Origin: Apium graveolens
Lineage: Eukaryota > Streptophyta > Magnoliopsida > Apiales > Apiaceae
NCBI RefSeq assembly: GCF_009905375.1
Contig: NC_133649.1
Span: forward strand, 235,442,201 to 235,506,200
Direction of reading: 5' to 3'
Length of the DNA stretch: 64,000 nucleotides
Shown: piece after piece, positions 1 through 12,455 of the stretch
Layout of the letters: each line of letters starts with the position of its first letter
How positions within the stretch are numbered: position 1 is the first letter of the stretch
Position numbers and translations under genes: made by a program
Notes under the pieces: model-generated
Told to the model about the DNA's origin: nothing
Database searches by the model: none
Seen by the model: only the letters and a program-made list of their open reading frames with translations

Positions 1-761
1 CCGTTGAAAGAGTAGCTTATGTAACAATAAGATTAGTAGCACATTTCTGCATACTTAAGTAACTTAGTGAACTAGATGTTATAGAATGTTTAAGTCATGT
101 TGACTACTAGATTGATATGAAAGATAGGATGGTTAATTGTAAATATTAGATGCCTTATAATCTTGTATAAATAAAATGGAGTCAAATGTCAAGAAGACAG
201 TCTCAATGGATAATTCACAAAGTTTCAACGGATGATCAACATAAGCCTCGACGGAAAGAAGCATTTCCATTTCCATGCTAAACTGAAGATATTCAAAGAT
301 GCTGGAAAGAGAAGTGTAGTGGCATGAAATTAGACTAGAAATAATTTGTCTTATTATCTTGTCTTTTTATCATGTAACTTGGTGATATATAAACCTAGAG
401 TAGCAAGTTGAATAGTATCCAAGTTAGTAAATATTTACTAGAGAAATAGATAAGGCAAAATCTGTAAAGAATTTCTCTGTTCTTGTTGTTCAACTTATAA
501 GAAGCTGTGTACAATTTTGTAGCACAAAGTTCTCTACTTAATATATATCTCTGGTGGAAAAGTTTAATCCACCAGAAAGTTTTAAGTACTTGTCTTTAAA
601 TACTTTGTGTTTTAATTTCTACACTACTTTCATTCCGCACCATTGCTAAATCAAACACAGTTATTTATTTATAGAAGAATTATACTTGAAATCTAAAAAA
701 TAGCCAGAATTATATTCAACCCCCCTTCTGTAATTCTTTGTTAGATTGTTAGGGAATAACA
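1..761 (+). mobile_element. Right part of a Ty1-copia LTR (family B-like), solo or 3' LTR
   Basis: The segment ends in GGGAATAACA and matches the last several hundred bases of the full B LTR at 32459-33479, including the pyrimidine run before TTCTGTAATTC and the stem-loop at 550-576. No primer-binding site follows. Minus-strand RNase H coding resumes immediately after it, so it is either a solo LTR or the 3' LTR of an element extending off the left edge. The next five bases (ATAAT) are the expected right target-site duplication; the left one is outside the window. It keeps only degraded copies of the B motif CGACGGAT (near 227 and 248). Confidence 0.8.
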
Positions 762-2439
762 ATAATGGGGGTTTTATGTAACACTAGCCCATAGTCCATT
801 AACTGATTTCTAATCCAAAGCACTTGAGCATATCAATTTCCAGCAGCTATGTATTCAGCCTTAGCTGTGGAAGTTGACATAGATTGTTGTTTCTTGCTAT
901 ACCAGGATACAAGTCCTTGTCCAAGAAACTGACAGCTTCCACAAGTGCTCTTTCTATCAACCCTTTATCCAGCATCCAACAGCTTCAAAACCAGTTCCCT
1001 TAGGATACCATAATCCCAAGTTTGGATTCCCCTTCAAGTATCTTAAAATCCTCTTCACAACCATCAAATGTGATTCCTTTGGATTGGCTTGAAATCTTGC
1101 ACACAGACATGTAGCAAACATGATGTCTATTCTACTAGCAGTTAAGTACATCAAAGATGCAATCATAACTCTATAGCTTGAGATGTCTATACTCTTGCCC
1201 TTTTTATCTTCATCCAACTTTGTAGTTGTAGACATAGGTGTAGATGCAGGTGAACAATCAACCATACCAAACTTTTTCAGTAAATACTTGATATACTTGG
1301 TTTGGCTAATGAAGATTCCATCACTTCTTTGACTGACTTAAAGTCCAAGAAAGTAACTCAATTCCCCCATCATACTCATTTCATATTCACTCTGCATAAG
1401 CTTGGAGAATCTTTGACAAAGCTTTTCATTTGTAGAACCAAAGATAATATCATCCACATAAATCTGAAATAGGATCATATCATCACCATGCTTTTCGTAG
1501 AAGAGAGTCTTGTCTATTGTTCCTTTAATGAATCCATGTTTGATTAAAAATTCCGACAGTGTGTCTAACCAAGCTCTAGGTGCTTGTTTTAGTCCATAGA
1601 GAGCCTTGAATAACTTTTATATAAAATTTGGAAATTCTAACCAGGTGGCTATTGTACATAAACTTCTTCTTCCAACTCACCATTAAGGAATGCACTCTTC
1701 ACATCCATTTGATAACCTTGAAATTGGAGTGTGCAACAAATGCAAGAAAGATCCTTATTGCTTCAAGTCTTGCAACTAGAGCAAAGGTCTCATCATAATC
1801 AATTCCTTCCTCCTGTGAGTAGTCTTTTGCAACCAACCTTGCTTTATTTCTGGTAAAAATTCCATTTTCATCCATTTTGTTCCTGAACACCCATTTTGTT
1901 CCAATTATACTCCTATTATTTGGTGCACGAACCAATTTCCAAACTTTGTTCCTTTCAAACTGATAAGCTCTTCTTGCATAGCAGATATCCAATCAGGATC
2001 AGGTAGAGCTTCTTCAGTTTTCTTTGGCTCAACTTCTGAAAGAAAACATGCATAAAGGCATTCATTTTCAGTTGCACTTCTAGTTCTCACTCCAGCATTG
2101 GGATCACCAATAATTGCATCTGCATTGTGATTTATATCCCATTTCCTTGTGTGAGTTTGCTGACTTATGTTTTCTACTTCTTCTTCATTATTGGTATGAT
2201 TTCTAGATTTTTCTTCTCTTTCTCCCCCTAAGTTTGTGCTGTCAAATTCAGGTATTTGAGATGAGCTTCTATGCTCATGATTCACTTAATCAGTAGACTC
2301 TTCATCAATTCTGTGGTTTGTGTTGACTTCAGCTTCATTATTAGAATCACTATTAATGTTGAGATTATCAAACTTTAGAGCTTCGGCTTTATTTTCACTA
2401 AGGCATTCCAAGCCTGGACATTTATCATCATCAAAAGTA
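762..2439 (-). pseudogene. F pol: linker, reverse transcriptase and truncated RNase H
   Basis: A Glu/Asn-rich linker (about 2010-2400) precedes RT. RT motifs visible include KWVFRNK near 1870-1895, the [10 protein letters not shown] region near 1660-1690 and the catalytic YVDD box near 1445-1465. RNase H follows with TASR.DIMFATCLCARFQA (about 1070-1140) and the TAEAEYIAA box near 840-875. Coding stops at 762, where an LTR has inserted just after the MDYGL motif, removing the last part of RNase H. Internal stops and frameshifts make it a pseudogene. Confidence 0.85.
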
Positions 2440-3725
2440 ACATATGTGCTTTCCTATAATCTTCTTTTGTTCAATCACATAGACTTTGTATGTAGTTCTC
2501 TCCAATAAATATCCTAGAAAAATTGCCTCAAAAACTTTAGAGTCAAATTTTCCCATATATTCAGAGTTGTCCTTCAAAACATAACACTTGCTTCCAAATA
2601 CATGAAGATGCTTCACAGTAGGCTTTCTTTTAGACAGGTTGAGTAGGGTGACTTGCCAAGATTCTTGTTAATGACATATATGTTTTGAGTGTAGCATGCA
2701 GTGTTCATAGCTTCTTCCCAAAAACTTGTTGGCAACTTTGCATCTTGCAGCATTGTTCTAGCAACCTCTACTAGTGTTCTACTCTTTCTCTCAACTACCC
2801 CATTTTCCTGAGATGTTCTAGTAGTTGAGAATTCTTGAATAATGCCCTTATCTTTGCATAATTCAGTTAAGGTTGCACTCCTGAATTATGTTCCATTATC
2901 ACTCCTCAATCTTTTCGCATAATTCTGATCTTTAGCCTGCTTCTCAATCTTTTTGATGTGCTCAATTATGATGTGTAGAGTCTCATCTTTGTAGTGCATA
3001 AATGCTACCCATGTGTATCTTGAGTAGTCATCCACCATGACAAGTGCATATCTCTTTCTTGAAATTGACAGGACATTAACTGGTCCCAATAAGTCCATGT
3101 GAATAAGTTGCAAAGGTGCACTTATAGAATTCACATTTTACTCTTGTGACTTGATATTTTCATTTTTCCTTTTGACAAGTATCACAAACTTCATCTTGAG
3201 CAAACTCCAGGGTAGGCATATCTCTCACTAACTCCTTTTTCGACTAGAGTATTGATTGCCTTGAAATTCAAGTGAGATAGCTTCGTATGCCATAGCTTGC
3301 TTTGCTCTACAGATGCCTTGGTGTAGAAGCAATAGATTCTATCCATATTTGCTGAGTCCAAGTCTACAACAAAGAAGCTTCCTTTTCTTGCTCGTTTTAA
3401 AGTAACTTCACCAGTTTTTTTGTTGATAAAAATGCATTATCCTTTGTCAAATGAGACCTTGAATCCTTTGTCTGCAAATTGACTAACACTAAGGAGATTC
3501 ACTTCAAGACCAGCTACCAGTGCTACATCTTCAATGACAACATTTCCAGAAATCAATTTGCCATATCCCATTATGAAACCTTTGCTTTTGTCTCCAAAAG
3601 TCACTAATAGGCCAGCTTTCTCCTCAAACTATGATAGCAGGGCCATATCACCTGTCATATGTCTTGAGCATCCACTATCTATGATCCATATGACTTTCTT
3701 CTTTTTTCCTTGCACACAATGAGGA
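2440..3725 (-). pseudogene. F pol: protease, pre-integrase and integrase
   Basis: The protease active-site motif DSGCSRHMTG lies near 3650-3690 on the minus strand, followed by the GAG-pre-integrase motif (LWHTKLSHLNF) near 3265-3300. The clearest integrase core is 2886-3134: first catalytic Asp in MDLLGPV, second in RSDNGT. The catalytic Glu region (NGVVERK-like) is near 2770-2810. Frames shift several times, including between gag and protease and after RSDNGT. The encoded enzymes would process the polyprotein and insert cDNA; this copy cannot. Confidence 0.85.
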
Positions 3726-4609
3726 TCAAGTATGTTTAGCAACCCAAGCAGTGTTGGTTATTTTCTTCTTGTTAACAGAATGAACAGAACTAGAATGAGT
3801 TGTTTCAGAAAGAATAGTGTTCATTGATTGTTGTGCATTTTCCCTTTTTGATGTAGACCTACTTTTTACTTCTTTAAGATCTACTCTCAGCTTGTGGCAA
3901 CTTTTCATCACTTTCAAGTTGCAAGGGATGTAATCAAACTTGTCACAGAATGAGTAGGGATCATTTGCATTTGCTTCATTATACTTGCATACTCCTTCTA
4001 CTGGCTTGCTAACAACCTTTTTACAAAGGTGAGTAAGATGATTCACAGAGCCACATCTTTGACATTGTTTCCTTGGAGCATCTGCTACAAATGCAAAGTT
4101 GTTACTTTTATTTATCCCAATATTCCCATTTCTATTCTTCTTCTTCTTTCTTACATCTTCAGTTTTTACTTCCTTGATAGGTGTCTTGGAATCTTGGTTG
4201 ACCATGGGCTTCTTTTCAACTTTGGAAAATGGAGTTGTTTCTGCATTTTTCTTTTCATTGTCTTCATCAGCAATTTCTTGCTTTATGATCAACTCTTCTT
4301 CACTGAAGTCTACTTCAGATGCCTTGAACATAGGTGAACCAACCTTTCTCAGCATAGCTGATACATCTTCATTTTCAGTTGCTTTTCCTTTACCACTTAC
4401 AGCTTTCTTGTTGTTGTTCAAGGCATCATAATCAAGACCAAAAGCTATGTTAACACATGGTTTGTTCTTCTCATGATACTGATCAACCAACTCAGATGCA
4501 TTCCTGAAAGACTTCAACTTCACTTCATCCTTTTCTAGTTTCTCCCTTAACACAACTTCAATTTCAGCAGCACACTTCAGCTTGTTTTTCAGATATTCAT
4601 TTTCTTGCT
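3726..4609 (-). pseudogene. F gag, C-terminal part with one CCHC zinc knuckle
   Basis: An open minus-strand frame of about 294 codons enters from the A1 LTR junction at 4610, so its start is missing and the apparent ATG inside that LTR is not native. It is Lys/Glu-rich with a coiled-coil-like beginning and a single CX2CX4HX4C knuckle near 4020-4065 (CQRCGSVNHLTHLC), the RNA-binding signature of copia gag. It ends in a TGA directly before the protease region, the same gag-pol boundary seen in A and B. It is gag by position and knuckle; the N-terminal gag domain has been lost to the insertion. Confidence 0.85.
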
Positions 4610-5201
4610 TGTTAGATATATTTGATAATGTCATGGCTAATATGATTTATGTTTAGTTTTCATATCTTACTTAAAACAGGATAAATCAGTACTTATTGGA
4701 GGTCAGGACTTAAGGATATCAGTACTTATATTATCAGGAGATAATCATCAGAAGATGGATATCAGAACTTAAGTGCTAAAGGACGTTCAGATAAGGACAG
4801 TAGCTGATTAAAGGAAAGAAGATCGAGATAAACATAAGAAGAGATATGCATGAAGAAGGAATTCTATGAAGAATAGAATACTTGGAAGAAAAGATATCTG
4901 ATTGATATATTTTAGGAAGCAGAATTATATTCCATATCAATTAGCGATTATCTTGTAACTGTGTAGTATATAAACACAGACATAGGGTTTACACTATAAG
5001 TGTTATCATATTCGAGAAGATTATTCATATAACCCTAGCAGCTCTCGTGATATTTGTTCATCACTGAGAGGTAACAGTTCCATACTGTAACAGAGTTTAT
5101 TGTTTCAATAAAGTTTGTTTTCTGTTAATTGAGTTATTATAGTTCGATTTGATTGTACTTTACACTGTATTCACCCCCTCTACAGTGTGTGTGACCTAAC
5201 A
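4610..5201 (+). repeat. A1 5' LTR, 592 bp
   Basis: TG...CA terminal bases, with a primer-binding site two bases after the end. A TATA-like GTATATAAACAC lies near 4966. The left half carries several ATCAG.ACTTA copies, the family A motif. It inserted into minus-strand gag of remnant F. Confidence 0.93.
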
Positions 5202-5203
5202 AG

Positions 5204-5215
5204 TGGTATCAGAGC
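5204..5215 (+). other. A1 primer-binding site (initiator tRNA-Met)
   Basis: TGGTATCAGAGC is complementary to the 3' end of plant initiator tRNA-Met, the usual primer of copia reverse transcription. It sits two bases after the LTR. Confidence 0.95.
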
Positions 5216-5257
5216 CTATCTGTTAATGCACATATAGTTTAAGATCCAAACACAATC

Positions 5258-7594
5258 ATGTCTGACACAGAAACTCCAACTAAGCCTACCAAAACTGAAG
5301 AACCTCCAAAGACACAAATTCAAAGTCGGTATGAGACCATCAGAGTTCCCATACTGAGACCATCTGAATATGCCATATGGAAGGTGAGGATGACCATGTT
5401 TCTGGAAGTTACAGATCCAGAATAACTTGATAGAATCAAGGAAGGACCTCACAAACCAACCAAGCTCGCTGTTGCAGTTGTAGGTGAAGCAGCAAAGACT
5501 GTACCAAAGGAGAAGAGTGATTATACTGCTGAAGATATCGCATCAATTGCTAAGGATGCTAAGGTACGACACTTACTGCATAGTGCCATTGATAATGTAA
5601 TGTCAAACAGGGTAATCAACTGCAAGACTGCAAAGGAGATATGGGATGCTCTGGAAACAAGGTGTCAGGGAACTGATACAATTAAGAAGAACAGGAAGAC
5701 AATACTCACTCAAGAGTATGAACACTTTGACTCAAAGGCTAATGAGTCATTGACTGATTTATATGATAGATTTTTCAAACTCTTGAATGATCTGTCACTG
5801 GTTAATAAGGAGTATGATCTTGAAGATTCAAACCTTAAATTCCTGTTAGCTCTTCCTGAATGTTGGGATTTGAAAGCAACAACAATAAGAGATAACTAAA
5901 GTCTTGATGAAACAACTCTTGATGAAATTTATGGAATGCTCAAGACTCATGAACTTGAGATGGAACAAAGAAGCAAGAGGAAAGGAGGAAAGTCAAGGAC
6001 AGTTGCTCTTAAGGCTGAAGAAGAATCCCCCAAGGCAGCTACCTCAAGGAAAGACAAGGGTAAAGCTCTTTTCACAAAGTCTGATACCGAGTCATCAAGT
6101 TCTAAAAGTGATGATGACTCAGATTCTGAAAGCTTGCCTGAGACTGATGCTGATGAGGAGATGATGAAGCTGTGTGCTCTTATGGTGAAAGGGATCACAA
6201 AGATTGCATACAGGAAGTTCAGGAAGGGAAAGAAGTTTTCCAGGAAAGGCACAAGTTCTTATAAGAAGAATTTCAGAAGATCTGAGGGCAGAGCAGGAAA
6301 GTCTGATAGAGGAGATTATACCAATGTCAAATGCTATAACTGTGGTGAGAAAGGCCACATATCTCCTGATTGCAATAAAGTGAAGGGTGACAAAGGCAAG
6401 GATCTTGTCACAAAAAAGAAAAGATGGACAGACACCTCAGACTCTGAAAGTGAGGAGAACTATGCTTTGATGGCAAATGCTGATAAAGAAAGTGTTGAGA
6501 GTAGTTCTGAAGCTGCTGAAACAAAGGTACCTCAGACTACTTATGCTTTTCATACTGATGATATTAATGAGTTGAGAAGATATCTTAAAACCATGTTTGT
6601 TAGTTATAGAGATCAAACTTTAACATGTGAAAGATTAACTTCTGAAAATCTTGCTTTTAAGAAAAGAAATGATTTCTTAGAAAAAGAGTTAGTTATGTTC
6701 CATCAAACTCAGAAGGATAGAGATGATGCTTTCTATGTTAGGGATGAAGTGCTAAAAATGAATGAATCTCTAAAAACTGAGTTAGAAAAGGAAAGAGAGA
6801 TTATCAGGACTTGGACTAACTCTGGCAGAACAACTCAAAATTTGCTAAGTAGTGAAAATTGGAAAGAGGGCTTAGGTTATGGAGAGGATAAGAATGATAA
6901 AGGAACTGTAGAAATTAAGCCTTTTGTTAAGCAAAAGCCAAAGTTAAAACCTGTTAAGTTTGTAACTGTAAAGTCTGGTAATGAGAAATCAGAAGTTAAA
7001 GAGGGATTAACTTCTGACAAACTAAAACAGGAAAAGACAGCTGAAGTAAACATAGGCTTAATGACTAAGAAGCAGCTTAAGCATAAGCTGAAAGATGTTA
7101 AGAATGCAAACAAGGTAAAATCACCTAGGAAAAATAGGAATGGAAAGGAAGGTGTGAATAAAAGCAATGATTATAAGCTTGTTCCTGAAGCTCCTAGGAA
7201 AACGTGTCATAACTGTGGAAGTTCTAACCATCTGGCTTCTTTTTGCAGGAAGAATAAGAACATAAACTCCTTACCTTCAAAGTCAGGAGTTAAGAATCAG
7301 TCTGTTAGATATAAGCCACAAAATCCTTGTTTTCATTGTGGTAGTTTATGGCATTCCATTTATACTTGTAAGGAATATCATAGTTTGTACTATGATTATT
7401 ATCAAATAAAACCTTCTTTAAAGAAAGTTTCCGTTGTTCCTTCTAGTGTAAATTCTGATACAAAGTCTGATAGTGTAAATTCTGATAAGAAAAATGTTAA
7501 CATAAACTCTGATGCTAAATCCGCTGCAAATGTTAACAAACTGGATAAGGCCAAAGGATCCAAGCAAGTCTGGGTCCTCAAAACTAATCATTAG
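5258..7594 (+). pseudogene. A1 gag with three CCHC zinc knuckles
   Basis: The ATG at 5258 matches the intact start of copy A2 (18033). The N-terminal half is a UBN2-type copia gag (SEYAIWKVRM, then KEIWDALETRCQG, then DLYDRFFKLLNDL). Three CX2CX4HX4C knuckles follow: CYNCGEKGHISPDC near 6331, CHNCGSSNHLASFC near 7207 and CFHCGSLWHSIYTC near 7330. The C-terminal tail repeats Asn-Ser-Asp units. Compared with A2, a T-to-A change makes TAA at 5423-5425, and a further TAA lies at 5897. The frame ends with TAG at 7592-7594, a boundary stop shared by all three A copies. The product would coat the element RNA in virus-like particles. Confidence 0.88.
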
Positions 7595-10500
7595 TGGTCT
7601 TTGTGATTGCAGGGCAACAAAAAAATATCCTAGTTCTGGACAGTGGATGTTCAGGACATATGACTGGAAATAAAGCCCTGCTATCAGACTTTGTGGAGAA
7701 AGCTGGCCCAAGTGTTTCTTATGGAGATGGCAACATTGGAAAAACATTGGGATATGGCAATATCAATATTGGGAATGTCATCATTAAAGAAGTAGCTCTA
7801 GTCTCAGGACTTAAACATAATCTGTTGAGTATAAGTCAAATCTGTGACAGAGGTTATCATGTTGATTTCTTTGAAGAACACTGTGAAGTTGTGAGTAAAT
7901 CTAAAGGAAAAGTTGTTTTGAAAGGATACAGGCGTGGTAACATTTATGAAGCTAAGCTTTCAACAAGTACTGATGGTTCTGCAATCTGTCTGATGAGTAG
8001 AGCATCAATTAAAGAAAGCTGGAATTGGCAAAAGAAACTCTCTCATTTAAATTTCAACAATATAAATGAACTAGTCAAGAAAGATCTTGTGAGAGGACTA
8101 CCAAAGTCAGTATTTGCTCCTGATGGCCTTTGTGATTCTAGTCAGAAGGCTAAACAAAGAAAATCCTCATTCAAGAGCAAGACTGAATCATCAATTCTTG
8201 AGCCTTATCACCTACTACATGTTGATCTATTCGGTCCAGTAAATGTCATATCTATTGTAAAGAAGAAATATGCTATGGTCATAGTGGATGAGTTCACCAG
8301 ATACACATGGGTGTATTTCTTGCACACAAAAAGTGAAACTGCATCTATCTTGATTGATCATGTCAAACAACTGGATAAATTGGTCAAAGATTCTGTGAAA
8401 ACCATAAGGAGTGATAATGGCACTGAGTTCAAGAATTTGATAATGGAAGAGTTCTGCAAAAACCAAGGAATTAAGCAGGAATTCTCTGCTCCTGGAACAC
8501 CACAGCAAAATGGAGTTGTTGAAAGAAAGAATAGAACTCTCATTGAAGCTGCACGTACAATGCTTGAAGAAGCAAAGCTTCCAACCTATTTCTGGGCTTA
8601 AGCTGTGCAGACTGCTTGTTTTACTCAAAATGCAACACTCATTAACAAGCAAGGAAAGACACCATATGAAATGGTGAGAAAAAGAAGCCAAATCTGAAGT
8701 ATTTTCATGTATTTGGATGTAAGTGTTTTGTTCTCAAGACTCATCCTGAACAGCTATCCAAATTTGATCTAAAAGCTGATGAAGGAATCTTTGTTGGATA
8801 TCCACTTTCCACAAAAGCCTTCAGAGTCTATAATCTGAGAACAAGAGTGGTCATGGAATCTATCAATGTCTCTTTTGATGACAAGAAGATTACTGGACTT
8901 GAAGATTTTATTGATCATGATCAGCTGAGATTTGTAAATGAAGACTCAAATTCTGATAATGAAAATCCTGACAGTCTAAGTCCTGATACTGTAAATTCTG
9001 ATGGATTAAACTCTGATTGAAACTGTGGTGACTACGCCAAAGGAAGATGCACCTATGCAGGGGGAGCATACTCAAGATCTTACCACATCTCAAGAAGCAT
9101 CAGAACATACATCTGGCTCTTCAAGTTCTGGTAAGCCAGGTTCTGATTCGTCAAGTTCTGATAATCCAAGTTCTGATAGTTCTGAAAATCTAAATTCTAA
9201 AGAATCCAACTCAGAGAGCATAGTTTCAGGGGGAGCATCAGAAAATGAAAATGAAGACAGCATGGATCATGGGGGAGCATCCAGTTCTAGAGAAAACATT
9301 CCATCTACAAGGAAGTGGACTAAATCACATACACCTGATTTGATAATTGGAAATCCTGATGTAGGTGTCAGAACTTAGAACAGGTACTTCAAATGAATGT
9401 CTTTACAATTCTTTTCTCTCTCAGACTGAGCCAAAGAAAGTGGAAGAAGCTCTTCAAGATGATGATTGGGTGCAAGCAATGCAGGAAGAGTTAAATGAAT
9501 TTGAAAGAAACAAAGTCTGGACCCTAGTGCCAAGACTAAAGAATAGATCAGTTGTAGGTACAAAGTGGGTATTCAGAAACAAAGCTGATAGTGATTACAT
9601 AATTACTAGGAATAAGGCAAGGCTGGTTGCAAAAGGATATTCTCAATAGGAGGGAATTGATTATGATGAAACATTTGCACCAGTTTCTAGGTTAGAAGCC
9701 ATAAGGATATTTTTGGCTTATACTACTCACAAAAAGTTTACTGTCTTTCAAATGGATGTGAAAAGTTCTTTTCTCAATGGAGAATTGGAGGAGGGAAGTA
9801 TATGTCGAACAACCTCCAGGCTTTGTAGATTCCAAATATCCAGATTATGTCTACAGGCTAGATAAAGCACTTTATGGACTTAAGCAAGCTCCTAGAGCAT
9901 GGTATGAGACTTTAGCTCAGTTTCTTCTGGAAAGTGGATTTAACAGAGGAACAATAGACGAAACACTGTTCTACCTCAACCATGGAAAGGACTTACTTCT
10001 GGTCCAGATTTATGTTGATGATATCATTTTTGGATCTACAAATGACAGACTTTGCAAAAAGTTTGCCAAACTGATGCAGTCAATGTATCAGATGAGTATG
10101 GTGGGGGAACTTAGCTATTTTCTGGACCTTCAAGTCAAGCAGAATGAAGAAGGCACTTTTATTTGTCAAACTAAGTACACTAGAAACTTGCTGAAGAAAT
10201 TTGGAATTCAAGATTGTTCAAGTGCATCCACTCTCATGGCCACTGTAACAAAACTGGACAAGGATACTGGTAAATCAGTAGATATTACTGATTATAGAGG
10301 TATGATTGGCTCTCTACTCTATCTAACTGCTAGTAGACCTGATATCATGTATGCTACCTGTCTTTGTGCAAGATTTCAAGCAGATCCAAGAGAACCTCAC
10401 TTAACAGCTGTAAAAAGAATATTCAAGTATCCTAAGGGAACAGCTGATCTTGCATTGTGGTATCCCAGAGAATCAGATTTTAAACTAATAGGTTACTCAG

Positions 10501-10976
10501 ATGCAGATTTTGCAGGTTGCAAAATTGACAGGAAAAGCACAAGTGGAAGCTGCCAATTTCTTGGAGGCGGATTGGTTTCTTGGTTTAACAAGAAACAAAA
10601 GTCAATTTCCACATCAACTGCAGAAGCAGAATACATTGCTACAGGAAGCTGTTGTGCACAGATTCTTTGGATGAAGAATCAGTTACTGGATTATGGGTTA
10701 ACATATTTCAAAATCCCTATTTACTGTGATAATCAAAGTGCTATTGCTATGACAGGTAATCCAGTTCAACACTCTATGACAAAGCACATCAGCATCAGGT
10801 ACCACTTCATCAGGGAATATGTGGATGAAGGTACAGTGGAATTGCACTTTGTTCCAACAGATCAACAACTAGCAGATATCTTCACAAAACCACTGTGTGA
10901 AGCTACCTTTACAAGATTGGTAAATGAACTTGGAATGGTTTCAGGTTGTGTGAAGCTACCTTTACAAGATTGGTAA
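7595..10976 (+). pseudogene. A1 pol: protease, integrase, RT, RNase H
   Basis: The protease active site is LDSGCSGHMTG (about 7636-7668), with Gly where SGCSRHMTG is commoner. Pre-integrase motif LSHLNF is near 8040. The usual CDSC has become CDSS (near 8130). Integrase has HVDLFGPV, RSDNGTEF and NGVVERK. GGG to TAA change ends that frame at 8599-8601. A Ser/Asp-rich linker (8940-9370) precedes RT (KWVFRNKA near 9565; YVDD at 10010-10021) and RNase H (YSDADFAGCKIDRKS near 10495; STAEAEYIA near 10615; ADIFTKPL near 10872). Further breaks are a TAG near 9647 and a one-base insertion near 9794. The order is Ty1-copia. Confidence 0.9.
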
Positions 10977-10999
10977 ATGAACTTGGAATGGTTTCAGGT
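10894..10999 (+). repeat. 53-bp exact tandem duplication at the end of A1 pol
   Basis: Two consecutive 53-bp copies (10894-10946 and 10947-10999) start TGTGTGAAGCTACC. A3 has one copy at the same place (about 43565). As 53 is not a multiple of three, the duplication shifts the frame and changes the RNase H C-terminus. Confidence 0.9.
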
Positions 11000-12371
11000 T
11001 CTTTCTCTAAATCTGCTTAGTTTTGTTCTGATGCATCAGACTTTATGATCAGTATTTACAGAAATTACTCTCTTTGTGTATTATGTGCTTAATTGAAAAT
11101 TTGCTAAAATACTGACTGTTGTCTGATGTAAGTTTCTAAACTCTGATTGTGATATGTCTGTTAATATAATTACTCAATCCTATGAGGATACTTGTGCTAG
11201 ATGCTGACCTAGTAATCTTCAATATACTAATGATCCTATGTTAGAAGTAATTATTTCTGTGGAAATCTATTGACACAAACAAATTCTGATATTGAGCTTA
11301 GTTGAATTTACTTTGTCTATCTTATTATTAAGTCACAAACTAGAATAATGCTACTCATCTGTTAAGTTCTGATGCTAGTAAATCTGTTGAATGTACTAAG
11401 TGCTGATAAACCTCACTTATCAAAAGAAATAGAAAAAGAAACAAGGATTAAAAATCAGGTACTCCTTTGAGATCTAGAGTAAAAATGTGGAAGGGAAGAC
11501 CTAAGTGCATTGCTGGTATTAAGTAATATGCATCAGAAAAGCAAAAAAAATATTTTCTTGGTGACTTTTCACACTCTATGATTACTGGAGAAATACTCTG
11601 ATAATAGCATAAATTCTGATAAGCAGTCGTGACTCACTTACACTGAGAAGCCACTGTAAAATGGAATTTTAAAAGATGCACAAAATTAGCACAAAATAGT
11701 TGAGGTGGACTCAAGCATGAATTCATTCAATAGTAGGTTTCAGAATAATGACAGGTTTTTAGTAAAGTTTTAGTTATGCCTTATTTCTAAGATGTACTGA
11801 AGTGAATCAGACTTTACTCTTTGTCTGATATTAAGCTTAATGCACACACTAAACACTCCATATGAATGATGAACATTACTGTGGTGATCTATGTTGTTTT
11901 GGATGAACAGTTATTGTGTCACATTGCACAAATTCTGAGGACAAGTTCTGATTGCACGTTCTGATGATTAAGTTCTGAAGAACCTATATCAGAACTTGTG
12001 TGAGGACTTACAAAGATAGGCATTCATTTATCAAGTTAAGAAATTATGTTCTGATGACTGTTAAGTTCTGATATAAGTCTAAGTTCTGATATTAAATTCT
12101 GATTCTTTACTTGACTTATTTGTGGATAAAATTTGCAAACAGTCTCAGTTTAAACCAGAATATGTTGAAGTAAAAGATTAACAGTCACTATATTTAGGGA
12201 TAGTGATACTCGTACATGCACAATCAATTTTTACTTGCTACTTGTGCGCATTAAACAATGTTTTACCTTTCCAATGACTGTTTTTCTTTTTCCAAGTCTG
12301 GGGAGACGAGCTAGAATTAATTCTACCTAGTCAGCATTAAATTTCTTTGCATCTCCTGGCATTTTCTTGCC

Positions 12372-12379
12372 TATATAAA
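12372..12379 (+). promoter_or_regulatory. TATA box upstream of the small spacer ORF
   Basis: TATATAAA, followed by a C/A-rich stretch suited to a plant transcription start about 30 bp downstream, with the ATG at 12456. It is the best TATA match in this spacer. Promoter activity is inferred only. Confidence 0.5.
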
Positions 12380-12455
12380 CAACCACTTCACATCAGCCTT
12401 CCCATCAAATCTTTTATCACAAACTCACCTTCATAATCTTTATATCAAAAACACC

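Larger units (their letters stand above)
762..4609 (-). mobile_element. Ty1-copia remnant F (gag C-terminus to RNase H), truncated at both ends
   Basis: Reading right to left on the minus strand, the domains run gag knuckle, protease, integrase, linker, RT, RNase H, the Ty1-copia order. The left end is cut by insertion of the LTR at 1-761, and the right end by the A1 5' LTR at 4610. No LTR of F itself is visible. Stops and frameshifts are scattered throughout. F is the oldest layer at this end because both neighbours inserted into it. Confidence 0.9.

Noticed and set aside
4099..4431. Phe/Leu-rich plus-strand ORF resembling a membrane protein
   Set aside because: It is antisense to the F gag reading frame with its CCHC knuckle; hydrophobicity is an artefact of Lys/Glu codons on the other strand.
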